In this document: positions 41,523 to 49,897 of the stretch, in pieces
Layout of the letters: every line of letters begins with the position of its first letter
How positions within the stretch are numbered: position 1 is the stretch's first letter
Assembly (NCBI GenBank): GCA_044223975.1
Contig: JBGALI010000009.1
Location: 62,001-126,000 of the forward strand
Direction: 5' to 3'
DNA from: CAZCPB01 sp044223975
GTDB taxonomy: Bacteria > Planctomycetota > Phycisphaerae > Phycisphaerales > UBA1924
Length of the DNA: 64,000 nt
Translations under genes and position numbers: made by a program
Notes under the pieces: model-generated
The model's database searches: none
What the model saw: only the letters and a program-made list of their open reading frames with translations
What the model was told of the DNA's origin: nothing

Positions 41523-42164
41523 ATGCGTCACATGAGAGCCGGCTACCGACTGGGGCGAACCACCGCCCACCGTCTGTCCACCCTGCGGAACATCGCCGCG
41601 GGACTGTTCGAGCACGGACAGATCGTCACCACCGTCAAGAAGGCCAAAGCCGTCCAGCCCTTCATCGAGAAGATCATCACCGCCGCGAAGAAGGGTGACC
41701 TTGCTTCCCGGCGCCGCGTGATCGCCCGCTTGGGTGGGGATCGCCTGGCGTTTGACTGGCTGTACCTGCCCAAGAACCCCTCCGACGCCGAGAAGTCGCA
41801 GGTGGACAAGATGCGGTCCACGGCCGAGGGCTTCTTCGACCTTCCCAAGGCCCAGGCGGGCAAGGCGTTGGTCGAGCGAAACCGCTACGGCGAGCTCCGC
41901 AAGAGCCCCAAGCTCGTGCGGCACATCTTTGAGAACGTGGCACCCCGCTTCGCCGACCGTGCGGGCGGCTACACCCGCATCGTGAAGCTCGGCCGTCGCC
42001 GCATCGGTGACGGCAGCGAACTCGCTCTGATTCAGTTCGTCGGGAACGAGCAGGGTCCGGAGATCGGCGGCAAGCCCAGCGCCCGCCGTCGCACCGCCGA
42101 CCGTCGCACCGCCTTCGCCGCCAAGCTCCGCAAGGAGCCCGGGCAGAGCGAGGCCGCGGCCTGA
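41523..42164 (+). CDS. rplQ: 50S ribosomal protein L17 (bL17) with insertion and tail
   Basis: A 213-residue protein; the usual length is about 120-130. The family start (RLGRTTAHRLSTLRNIAAGL), KAKAVQPFIEKIITAAKKGD and the conserved ENVAPRFADRAGGYTRI, KLGRRRIGDGSELALIQFV are present, but about 55 extra residues (KNPSDAEKSQVDKM onward) sit between them, and about 35 basic residues follow the core. Last gene of the ribosomal cluster. Confidence 0.94.
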   Translation: MRHMRAGYRLGRTTAHRLSTLRNIAAGLFEHGQIVTTVKKAKAVQPFIEKIITAAKKGDLASRRRVIARLGGDRLAFDWLYLPKNPSDAEKSQVDKMRSTAEGFFDLPKAQAGKALVERNRYGELRKSPKLVRHIFENVAPRFADRAGGYTRIVKLGRRRIGDGSELALIQFVGNEQGPEIGGKPSARRRTADRRTAFAAKLRKEPGQSEAAA

Positions 42165-42191
42165 TCGTCCGACCATCGCCGAACACTTCAA

Positions 42192-42219
42192 ACGCCGACC
42201 CGCGAGGGCCGGCGTTTTT
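42192..42219 (+). terminator. intrinsic terminator of the ribosomal cluster
   Basis: ACGCCGACCC (42192-42201) pairs with GGGCCGGCGT with one mismatch, and TTTTT follows. It lies about 30 bases after the rplQ stop. Confidence 0.75.
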
Positions 42220-42759
42220 CATTGGCGCTGACGGGATTCGTCTGCAACGCCAGCAACCGGTGCGCGGATGCGGCGAGTCGGCGGACCTGGGAGGTGGCGA
42301 GCAGGCCGCGACCGGACAGCTCATCGCCGTCGGGGCCCCCTGCTACGGCACACCTGATTGCCGCCGCCTGGTTGGGGACTGCGCGATCGGCTGGTGATTG
42401 GGCATCGGGTGCGTCCATCCACCTCCGACTTGGCTGCACGCGGCGTTCATGCGACCATGGCGAACATCTGGATCCGGATCGAATTCCATTCAGTCACCGT
42501 CGCGTCACGTCCTCTCTTTCAGAGTGCACCGGCGGGGTCGCGTCGGTCCGCTCGGCATGGCGGGCGAACGTGCCCGTCGGCGCCGGAGCGACCGTGTGCC
42601 CCGCTTGAGAACCGCCATCCACAAATGCGGCACGCGGCTTTGTGCCTCAATCCGGGCGGCGTCGGCTGCGGCGGGGACAGCCGGCCCACGCTGCCGCGTC
42701 TCTCTCTCTCTCTCTCTCTCTCTCCTTCTCGATGACGGGTGCGCGCAGGCGAGCGGTAC
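42220..42759. other. gene-poor interval
   Basis: About 540 bases without a supportable gene. Short frames exist on both strands, but they lack RBS, homology and normal codon bias. The only clear structure is the TC repeat near its end. Confidence 0.6.
42699..42724 (+). repeat. (TC)13 dinucleotide microsatellite
   Basis: 26 bases of uninterrupted TC, in gene-free DNA, 95 bases from the 3' end of the VPLPT-CTERM gene. Such long dinucleotide tracts are rare in bacteria. Confidence 0.9.
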
Positions 42760-42798
42760 AAAAAAACAAGCGGGGCCGTCGGTGAAGACAGCCCCGCT
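42760..42798 (-). terminator. intrinsic terminator of the VPLPT-CTERM gene
   Basis: On the minus strand AGCGGGGC (42798-42791), 14-base loop, GCCCCGCT (42776-42769), then T-rich tract of TGTTTTTTT. Confidence 0.75.
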
Positions 42799-42818
42799 GA
42801 AATTCGAGAGAACGAAGT

Positions 42819-43520
42819 TCAGGCCCGACGACGGCGGATGAAGCCCATGCCGCCGAGCATCGCCATGCCGGCGACCGCGGAGGTCGGCAGCGGGACGACG
42901 ATCAGCGCCAGCACGTCCTGGTTCTCGCTGCGATCGCCGCCGACTGGCTTCTTGTAGAGGTTCAGGACCACCACGCCACCGTTCTTGTATCCGTTGGCAA
43001 CGGCCGTGTTCGCGGCGTCGTAGAACGTCTTGGCCAAGCCCGTCGCGGGGGCCGGACGATCATCCTCGAGAGCCCAGATCGCGATCTGGAGGGCATCGGC
43101 GCTCTGCGTGCGGCCGATCCCGGGTGCGTAGTCATACCCGGCCAGCGTGCCCAAGATGAACTGGGTGTAGAGGTACGCGGTCTGGTTCGACAACGGGTCC
43201 TGGAACCCGCCGTGCATTCCGCCGGCGTAGTTCGGGTTCGTCGGTGAAGCGACCGTGCGGTCGTTCATGTCGGCGAAGAAGCCGTCCGAATCGAAGCCCG
43301 CGCTCTCGAACTCTTCCATGCAGAAGGTCTCGAACGAGCTCCCACCGGAGAGGCTCACCGGATTGATCGTCAGCTGGTTCTTGGAAGCGATGAACTCACC
43401 ACCGCCCAAGCTGCCATAGCTGTCCGTGAGCACCGTCTTGCCGACAAACACTGGCGCTGCAAGCACAGTGCCTGCGGACAGCAGCATCGCTGCCGAAGCA
43501 GCAAAAAGTCCCGTTCTCAT
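42819..43520 (-). CDS. secreted protein with VPLPT-type CTERM sorting signal
   Basis: A 233-residue exported protein. Signal peptide: LFAASAAMLLSAGTVLAAP. C-terminus: VVPLPTSAVAGMAMLGG followed by MGFIRRRRA, i.e. a short VPLP motif, one membrane helix and an Arg cluster, as in PEP-CTERM/VPLPA-CTERM proteins recognised by an exosortase. The mature part is rich in Gly, Asn and aromatic residues, with one Cys in SFETFCMEEFES, a segment common in planctomycete surface proteins of this kind. RBS GGGAG eight bases upstream of the ATG. It has its own promoter and terminator, so it is a single-gene unit. Confidence 0.8.
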   Translation of the reverse strand: MRTGLFAASAAMLLSAGTVLAAPVFVGKTVLTDSYGSLGGGEFIASKNQLTINPVSLSGGSSFETFCMEEFESAGFDSDGFFADMNDRTVASPTNPNYAGGMHGGFQDPLSNQTAYLYTQFILGTLAGYDYAPGIGRTQSADALQIAIWALEDDRPAPATGLAKTFYDAANTAVANGYKNGGVVVLNLYKKPVGGDRSENQDVLALIVVPLPTSAVAGMAMLGGMGFIRRRRA

Positions 43521-43579
43521 GAATTTTCTCCCTCGTATCTCTCGCCATCCGGACTGAAAAACACTCCGACTCCGGGCAC

Positions 43580-43608
43580 ACTATACCGCTGGAAAGCCTT
43601 GGCGTAAA
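43580..43608 (-). promoter_or_regulatory. promoter of the VPLPT-CTERM gene
   Basis: On the minus strand TTTACG (43608-43603), exact 17-base spacer, TATAGT (43585-43580). A leader of about 50 bases would precede the ATG. Between this and the helicase gene (43609-43885) I see nothing that codes. Confidence 0.6.
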
Positions 43609-43885
43609 GCGAGATTCGCCCTCGACTTGTGCAAACGTCAAAAATGCCCCGTAACGGGAGTGGTTTTCGGGCTGTCGTCGGGCGACGGTGCGCGGGGCGG
43701 CGTGTCGTAAGTCGGCGTTTTCCATCGCATTACGAACGTTGATTATGGGACCTTAGAGTTGGTGAAAAGGTGTTCTGAAGACGTTCGTCACATGAACGCT
43801 TCGCGCTCGAAGGCGGGAATGCGGCGCAGGCATACCGCACAAAAATGACGGCCGTGGCGCTCCGCTCTCGGAATGGGCGGTCGAC

Positions 43886-46291
43886 TCACGAGACCCGCTG
43901 CAGGCGCGCGTACTCCAGAACAAGCGTCTTCACGCCAACGCTCTGGAATTCGATCACGGCTCGCGCGCTGGCGCCGCTGATGACACTACGAACCGTCCCG
44001 ACCCCGAATTGCGGGTGTCGAACACGAGAGCCGGTCGGGAATTGCACTTCCAATCCGCTCGGCGCGGCCGCGCGGCGGGGTGCGGGTTCGGAGTCCGTGG
44101 TTCGTGAATCCGCCCACTCGGAATCGCGCAGCCCCGCGTGCACGTCGGCCTGGTCGCTGACGCGCACGTGGGCCGGGTCGAACTCGTCGAGAAAGCGGCT
44201 GGCGATCGTGCGCTCGGACAGGCCGCGGATCGTTCGGTACCGCGCGCTGGTGACCAAGAGGCGTCGCATCGCGCGCGTGATCCCGACAAAGCAGAGTCGC
44301 CGCTCCTCCTCGAGCTGCGAATCGGAGTCCATCGCGCGGGAGTGGGGGAGCAGGCCCTCTTCGAGGCCGACCATGGCGACGGCGCCGAACTCCAGGCCCT
44401 TGGCGGCGTGCAGCGTCATCAGGGTCACAGCCCCTTGGGCCGGATCCACCGCGTCGGCATCGGCAATCAGCGCGATCGATTCGAGGTACGCACGGAGCAT
44501 CGCCAGCAAGGGCGGCACGCTCTCGGCGAGCGGATCCAGGAAATCCTGCTCCGCCCCGGGGTCGGCGGCGGCGTCGAACTCGCTCTCGAACTGGCGGGCG
44601 GAACTGACCAGCTCCGCGAGGTTGTCGAGGCGGTCCAGGTCCGCGTCCGTCTTCCCGGCCTGGGCCTGCGCGCGGTACATCGCCTCCAGCCCTGACTCGC
44701 GAATGACGCGCTCGACCAACGCAACCAGCGAGCCGCCCACGTTCTCGCCCATGAACGACCCGGCCCCCGTCCATCCGTCGATCATGCCCACAAACTTGGC
44801 CGCGCTCGACGCGGCCCGCGCGGTGAGCCCGGCGCCTTGCCCGCCCGAGACCGATCGGAGTGCCTCGAGTACCGGCGTCCCTTGCGCCGACGCGATCGCC
44901 TCGAGGCGAGCCATCGTGGTGGTACCCAGGCCGCGTGCCGGGACGTTGACGATCCGATCGAGGGACACATCGTCGGCGGGATTGGCAACCAGTCGGAGGT
45001 ACGCCAGTGCCGCGCGGATTTCTTCGCGGTCGTAGAACGCCGTGCCGCGGGCCACGGTGTACGGGATGCTGGCCGCGCGCATGGCATCTTCCACCACGCG
45101 GCTGAGGGCGTTGGTGCGGTAGAACACGGCCATTTCCCGCCACGCCAGGCCCGCTTCGACCGACGGACCCTGGCCCGAGTGTTCGTGTCGGCTCTTGAGC
45201 CAGTCGGCAACCAGGGTGGCCTCGTGCTGCTCGTCGCGGCAGTGCACGATCTCGACCTTGTCGCCGCCCGACCGGCGGGTGAACAGCTCCTTGTGCTTGC
45301 GCCGCTTGTTGTGCCTGATCAGGGAATCTGCGACGCCCAGCACCGGGGCGGTGGATCGGAAGTTCTCTCCGAGCGCGATCACGCGGCAGCCGGGGTACTG
45401 CTCCTCGAAGTCGAGGATGTTCCCGATGTCAGCCCCGCGCCAGCCGTAGATCGCCTGGTCCGGGTCTCCGACGACGCAGATGTTCGGGCTCGGCCGGTCC
45501 GGCGTGGGATCGCCCGCGAGCAGCGACGCGATCACGAACTGGGCGTGGTTGGTGTCCTGGTACTCATCGATGAGCAGGTACTTCCATCGCGATCTGCACT
45601 CGTCGCGCACGGGCGCCGAGAGCTTGAGCAGTTTGGCGGTAAGGACGAGCAGGTCGTCGAAATCGACAGCGCTGGCGGCGCGCAGGGCTCGCTGGTAACC
45701 GCCGTACACCTTGGCGATGGTCTTGGCGTAGAAATCCCCGGCGCCGACGGCGTATTCCTCGGCGTCGATGAGCTTGTTCTTGGCGTCGGAGATGGCCGTT
45801 AGCACGGACCGGGGCGGCCAGTTGCTGCTCGACAGCGATAGCGACTCGAGCACCTTCTTCAGCAGCGAAATCTGATCGCCTGTGTCGTAGATGGTGAACT
45901 CGGGCTTGAGCCCTGCTTCTGTGGCGTAGCGGCGCAGGAGCCGGGCGCACAGCGAGTGGAATGTCGTGACGGTGAGGCCCCGGGTCGAGCGACCGGCGCT
46001 GGTGAGCAGCGAGGTCACTCGCTCACGCATCTCGCCGGCGGCCTTGTTGGTGAACGTGAGGGCCAGGATCCGCCATGCGGGGACGCCCAGCCCGACCAGG
46101 TAGGCGATGCGCCGGGTGATGACCCGAGTCTTCCCCGAGCCTGCCGCGGCGAGCACGAGGAGAGGTCCCTCGGTGTGCAGGACCGCCTGCCGCTGCGGGG
46201 AGGTGAGGTCGTCGAACAGTGGCGCAAAGCGCTCGTCGACGTCGCCGGCCCCGGCCGTTGACGCCTCGGGCGATACTCCGTTATCGCTCAT
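43886..46291 (-). CDS. uvrD: UvrD/PcrA-type DNA helicase
   Basis: An 801-residue superfamily 1A helicase. Motif I is LLVLAAAGSGKTRVITRRIA near residue 48, the DEYQDTN Walker B motif II lies near residue 235 (LIDEYQDTNHAQFV), and motifs IV-VI appear as VVGDPDQAIYGWRGA, VTLMTLHAAKGLEF and CFVGITRAMRRLLV. The C-terminal SH3-like module (RVRHPQFGVGTVRSV) is the PcrA-type RNA polymerase-binding domain. It unwinds DNA in mismatch and nucleotide-excision repair. ATG 46291 is six bases after TACGCT; an in-frame upstream start at 46327 is not supported. Confidence 0.94.
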   Translation of the reverse strand: MSDNGVSPEASTAGAGDVDERFAPLFDDLTSPQRQAVLHTEGPLLVLAAAGSGKTRVITRRIAYLVGLGVPAWRILALTFTNKAAGEMRERVTSLLTSAGRSTRGLTVTTFHSLCARLLRRYATEAGLKPEFTIYDTGDQISLLKKVLESLSLSSSNWPPRSVLTAISDAKNKLIDAEEYAVGAGDFYAKTIAKVYGGYQRALRAASAVDFDDLLVLTAKLLKLSAPVRDECRSRWKYLLIDEYQDTNHAQFVIASLLAGDPTPDRPSPNICVVGDPDQAIYGWRGADIGNILDFEEQYPGCRVIALGENFRSTAPVLGVADSLIRHNKRRKHKELFTRRSGGDKVEIVHCRDEQHEATLVADWLKSRHEHSGQGPSVEAGLAWREMAVFYRTNALSRVVEDAMRAASIPYTVARGTAFYDREEIRAALAYLRLVANPADDVSLDRIVNVPARGLGTTTMARLEAIASAQGTPVLEALRSVSGGQGAGLTARAASSAAKFVGMIDGWTGAGSFMGENVGGSLVALVERVIRESGLEAMYRAQAQAGKTDADLDRLDNLAELVSSARQFESEFDAAADPGAEQDFLDPLAESVPPLLAMLRAYLESIALIADADAVDPAQGAVTLMTLHAAKGLEFGAVAMVGLEEGLLPHSRAMDSDSQLEEERRLCFVGITRAMRRLLVTSARYRTIRGLSERTIASRFLDEFDPAHVRVSDQADVHAGLRDSEWADSRTTDSEPAPRRAAAPSGLEVQFPTGSRVRHPQFGVGTVRSVISGASARAVIEFQSVGVKTLVLEYARLQRVS

Positions 46292-46327
46292 GGACCGAGC
46301 GTAGCGACGCCGCGTGCCCGCGGCCAA
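46292..46327 (-). promoter_or_regulatory. promoter for leaderless uvrD mRNA
   Basis: On the minus strand TTGGCC (46327-46322), an 18-base spacer, TACGCT (46303-46298), then six bases to the ATG. Confidence 0.5.
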
Positions 46328-46371
46328 TGCGTCGGCGGGGGTTGCGCAAACAACCGCGCGCCGCGAGACGT

Positions 46372-48282
46372 TCAGGGATGTGCCGCCTGGATCTCTTCCG
46401 CCGGTCGCAGCGCGGCCTTGGCGTGTTCGTCGGCGTGCCGGATGAGGAACTCGATCCCCGGAGGCAGGTTGCGCCGGACCTGTCCGAGCACGTCCTCGGT
46501 CACCTTGCGGGCAAAGACGCTGCGGCGCGATTCACCCATGATCAACGTCTGGCAGCCGTAGGTGATGGCGTAGTCGAGAATTTCCGACCAGATGTCGGTG
46601 CTGGTCACGTAGATGGGGACCACGGTCACTCCGGCGCGACGGGCCAGCACCACGGTCGTGCCGAGCGCGGCCTGCGCCTGGGCGTTGTCCTCGACGCGGG
46701 GCACCTGCCCGGGCTGGTAGTCGAGCAGGCGGAGTCGTTGGACGTAGATGGCAAAGAGCACGGCCCCGCGCTGTTTGGCGAGATTCACGGCAAACTCGGA
46801 CTGTTCCTGGCCGCGGGCGGCGAGCATGATCCGGGGCTTCGCAGGGTCGAGTCGGGGGGGAGCGGCCCGGACCTGGGCCAGCCAGCCGGTGTCGGGCTCG
46901 GGGATCGACTCGGTGGCGCGACGGTGGGCGTGCACGGCGAGCCACGCCACGAGCACGCACCCGGTCACGATCGCGGCGAACAGGGTCGCGTGCGGCTTGG
47001 TGATGAGGATCGTGATCTCGATCAGCAGGATCACAGTCCCGACGAAGCCCATGCCGATCCGCTCTCGGCGTGAGATTGGGAGGTCCCGGTTCACCACGCA
47101 GCCGAGCACACTGATCGTGACGGCCCCGCACACGCCGACGGCGTACAGGTCCGCCAGCGCCGCCACGTCCGACAGGATGACCAGGAGCAGTGCCGGCACC
47201 GCGCACGCGAACAGCAGGGCGATCCATGGCACGCCGGAATAATTCAGCTTGGAGAGCGGGCGGGGGATCTCCCGATCCTGCGCGAGCGAGTAGAGCACCG
47301 ACACGATGGCCATGATCGCGGTATTGCCCGCCGAGAGCAGGAGGAGCCCGAAGACGATGCCCGAGATCCAGCCCATCGCCGCGCCGAGCGAGGGTCCGCC
47401 CAGGGCGGTGCCAGATTCGACGGCGATGAGCTTGACCGCGGTGTCGCGGTAGGCCTTGGTGGCTTCCGAGATTTCCTGCGTGCCGTGCGCCATTTCGTGG
47501 GTGATGTGGTCGGGCTGCTCGATCCTGTCGAGGCCCGGGAGCCCCGAAAGAGCGATCCCGAACACGAGGTTGAGCACAACGACCTCGATGAGGACCGGCC
47601 AGATGGTGCGTTTGGCCGTCTTGGCCACGGGAGGCTTCATGAGCCCGGTCATGTTCGCCACGGCCTCGACGCCCGAAAGCGCCAGGACGATGTGAACGAG
47701 CGTCGACCACCGCTCGTTCCACCCCGAGACTGTTGGATGCCCCCAGCTCAGCGTTTCAAGGCCCTTCTTGAAGAAGGGCAGGCACATCACGGCGATGACC
47801 GTGGACGTCGCGATCGCGGCGATGGCGATGACCAGGGCGAATCTCCCGGCGTTTCGAGCGCCGTACCAGTTCACCAGCCCGATGCCGCCGATCGCGAGCA
47901 CGCAGAGAACTACCGCCAGGACGTGGCTGTTGTGGCCGATGCCGAAATAGTGCATCCCGTCGAGGAGCGACAGCGACGCGGTGACGATGTAGTCGCAGAG
48001 GAGCAGCGTTGCCCCGAACACCGCGAGCAAGGGGTGGATCTGGCGTGCCACCGCGTAAACCCCGCCGCCGTGCTGGAAGCATCGGCAGATGACGGTGTAG
48101 CACCAGGCGACGCCGATCATGATCACCGACATCGCAGCCAGGTACAGCGCCGAGGCGTGTGCGGCGTAAAAGAACGCCAGGCCCAGCACGTACAGCCGGC
48201 TCGTGCCCCAATCTCCGAACAGGAGGGGGCCCGCGTGGAGCCAGTTCAGGCTGCGTGGAGGCCGATTCTCAGCGACGAGCAT
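46372..48282 (-). CDS. APC-family permease with C-terminal universal stress protein domain
   Basis: A 636-residue membrane protein. Residues about 15-450 have about 12 membrane segments of the amino acid-polyamine-organocation type (GDWGTSRLYVLGLAFFYAA, then ALSGVEAVANMTGLMK). Residues about 480-636 are a UspA-like domain (PRIMLAARGQEQSEFAVNLA ... YGCQTLIMGESRRSVFARKV), which may sense nucleotides. Similar fusions act as amino-acid or potassium-type transporters; the substrate is not readable. ATG 48282 is used; a GTG at 48342 would add 20 residues. Confidence 0.82.
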   Translation of the reverse strand: MLVAENRPPRSLNWLHAGPLLFGDWGTSRLYVLGLAFFYAAHASALYLAAMSVIMIGVAWCYTVICRCFQHGGGVYAVARQIHPLLAVFGATLLLCDYIVTASLSLLDGMHYFGIGHNSHVLAVVLCVLAIGGIGLVNWYGARNAGRFALVIAIAAIATSTVIAVMCLPFFKKGLETLSWGHPTVSGWNERWSTLVHIVLALSGVEAVANMTGLMKPPVAKTAKRTIWPVLIEVVVLNLVFGIALSGLPGLDRIEQPDHITHEMAHGTQEISEATKAYRDTAVKLIAVESGTALGGPSLGAAMGWISGIVFGLLLLSAGNTAIMAIVSVLYSLAQDREIPRPLSKLNYSGVPWIALLFACAVPALLLVILSDVAALADLYAVGVCGAVTISVLGCVVNRDLPISRRERIGMGFVGTVILLIEITILITKPHATLFAAIVTGCVLVAWLAVHAHRRATESIPEPDTGWLAQVRAAPPRLDPAKPRIMLAARGQEQSEFAVNLAKQRGAVLFAIYVQRLRLLDYQPGQVPRVEDNAQAQAALGTTVVLARRAGVTVVPIYVTSTDIWSEILDYAITYGCQTLIMGESRRSVFARKVTEDVLGQVRRNLPPGIEFLIRHADEHAKAALRPAEEIQAAHP

Positions 48283-48429
48283 GGAAGGGGGAAGTTCCGA
48301 CCGCCATGGCGAGGTGCGTGGGGCGGCTCCGACGCCGGACAACCGCCGACGACTGGTCGTGAGCGTAGCGGGTTGCGGGTTGCGGGAGTGGGATAGCGAA
48401 CCGAATACAAACAGCGGCGGCGCGCGCCA

Positions 48430-49104
48430 TCATGAGCCGGTCACAAGGTCGATGAGCCCGTCCACCATTCTTCCGACGCCGTCGAAGACCTGGTTCGGAC
48501 GGGCCTCGCACATGTACGCGGGAGTTGACACGATCCGGTTTCGCCGGTCGATGGCGGCCTCGGCTACTGCCTTTACGGAGTTCACCGATCCCATGGCCGC
48601 GATGGCCTTGGCGGTTCCCGGGTCATCCCCGATCGTGATGGTGCAGCCCGGGCCGCCCATCTTGGTCCCGAGGACTCGAGCGGCGAGAACGGGCGCGATG
48701 CAGACGAGCCCGATCGCTTTCCTTGCCGCGTGAAAGCCCTTGATCACGCGGACGACATCGGGATCGACGCTGCACTCAGCCCCGTCTTTGGCGAAGGTGC
48801 ACAGGTTGGTGGCGGCCCCGAAACCGCCGGGGAACACCACCGCGTCGAACGCGTCGACGTCGAGTGTGGAGAGCGGCGAGATCTGGCCGCGTGCGATCCG
48901 TGCGGCCTCGACGAGGCAGTTTCGCGGGTGCGCTTCGGGCTTGCCGGTCGCGTGGTTCACGGTCGCGGCTTGGGGCTTGTCGGGCGCGAAGCAGCGGTAC
49001 TCGGCACCCACTCGGGACAGGTGGATCAGCACCGAGACGGACTCGTGGATCTCGCTCCCGTCCTTAAACCCGCAGCCGGAGAGAACGACGGCGACCTTGG
49101 CCAT
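48430..49104 (-). CDS. elbB: ElbB-like glyoxalase of the DJ-1/PfpI superfamily
   Basis: A 224-residue protein. KVAVVLSGCGFKDGSEIHES, AFDAVVFPGGFGAATNLCTF and AIGLVCIAPVLAARVLG (nucleophile-elbow Cys near residue 132) are typical of ElbB, named for isoprenoid effects in E. coli. GGPGCTITIGDDPGTAKAIA and the terminal DGIGR-type stretch fit. A GAAGGGGG site precedes the ATG by about ten bases. It is divergent from the M50 protease gene; their promoters overlap near 49140. Confidence 0.88.
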   Translation of the reverse strand: MAKVAVVLSGCGFKDGSEIHESVSVLIHLSRVGAEYRCFAPDKPQAATVNHATGKPEAHPRNCLVEAARIARGQISPLSTLDVDAFDAVVFPGGFGAATNLCTFAKDGAECSVDPDVVRVIKGFHAARKAIGLVCIAPVLAARVLGTKMGGPGCTITIGDDPGTAKAIAAMGSVNSVKAVAEAAIDRRNRIVSTPAYMCEARPNQVFDGVGRMVDGLIDLVTGS

Positions 49105-49138
49105 ATTCGGCCCCCTTCATGGGTTGACGATTTGGAGT

Positions 49139-49148
49139 AGTCTACCCT
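49139..49148. promoter_or_regulatory. overlapping divergent -10 elements, elbB and M50 gene
   Basis: Plus strand TACCCT (49143-49148) points to the M50 gene; minus strand TAGACT (49144-49139) points to elbB. They share two bases, so the two genes may compete for polymerase. Confidence 0.4.
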
Positions 49149-49201
49149 CGCCGGGCGCGTGCCCGCCGATCTGGCGTGCCCTCGAATCAGGGAGCGATCA
49201 C

Positions 49202-49897
49202 GTGTTCGACTGGTGGGTTGCCAGCTGCTGGGATCTGAACAAGGTCTTCTTTGGATCGTGGGTCATCTGGGTGATCGGCTCGATCGTGCTCCACGAACTG
49301 GGGCACGGGATCGCGGCGATCAAGCAGGGGGACAGCACGCCCATCGACACCGGGCACATGACGTGGAACCCGCTCGTGCATATGGGGGCCGTGAGCCTTG
49401 CGTGCTTTGCCCTGTTCGGGTTCACCTGGGGCATGATGCCCGTCGACCCTTCGCGGTTTCGCGGCCGGCACGGCGGGGCGATGGTCGCCGCGGCGGGCCC
49501 GGCGGTCAATCTCGGCCTGGCGGTTGTGTGCGTTCTGGGAGACGCGGCGTGGCTACGGGTCGGGATGACCACGGGGCTGGCGCCCCACGTGGTCGGCAAC
49601 ATCCACACGTTTCTGTGGACGGGCGCGATGATCAACGTGATGGGGATGTTGTTCAACATGCTCCCGGTTCCCCCCCTTGACGGGTCGCGGATCCTCGCCG
49701 ACTTCGTGCCGGCGTTCGACCGCGCAATGCGGAGCGAGAAGGGCGCGATCGCCGGCCTGTTGATCGCCGCGCTGCTGTTCTCGCGCGGCGGGCAGTACGT
49801 GTGGGGCTTTGCACACCTGGTCGCAAACTCGTCGATCCGCTCGCTCACCGCCGCGATCGGCGGGGTCTGGATGAACCCCATTTACCCCGTGCCGTGA
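49202..49897 (+). CDS. M50 (site-2 protease) family membrane metallopeptidase
   Basis: A 231-residue membrane protein of the rhomboid-size S2P group. The zinc site is HELGH in IVLHELGHGIAAIK near residue 34, and the third-ligand region is LFNMLPVPPLDGSRI near residue 160 (the NPxxDG motif has become VPPLDG). About five membrane segments. The GTG has an AGGGAG site upstream. The 3' end overlaps the convergent murQ gene by 16 bases. The substrate is unknown; such enzymes often act in regulated intramembrane proteolysis. Confidence 0.8.
   Translation: MFDWWVASCWDLNKVFFGSWVIWVIGSIVLHELGHGIAAIKQGDSTPIDTGHMTWNPLVHMGAVSLACFALFGFTWGMMPVDPSRFRGRHGGAMVAAAGPAVNLGLAVVCVLGDAAWLRVGMTTGLAPHVVGNIHTFLWTGAMINVMGMLFNMLPVPPLDGSRILADFVPAFDRAMRSEKGAIAGLLIAALLFSRGGQYVWGFAHLVANSSIRSLTAAIGGVWMNPIYPVP

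Noticed and set aside
42222..42608. A 128-residue plus-strand frame after the rplQ terminator
   Set aside because: No SD, no homology, Ser/Arg/Ala-rich; it lies in the gene-poor interval.
42519..42761. An 80-residue minus-strand frame with an (ER)n stretch
   Set aside because: The Glu-Arg repeat is just the translated TC microsatellite; no RBS.
43845..45035. A 396-residue plus-strand frame in uvrD
   Set aside because: Antisense to the helicase motifs; Ser/Arg-rich, no domain.
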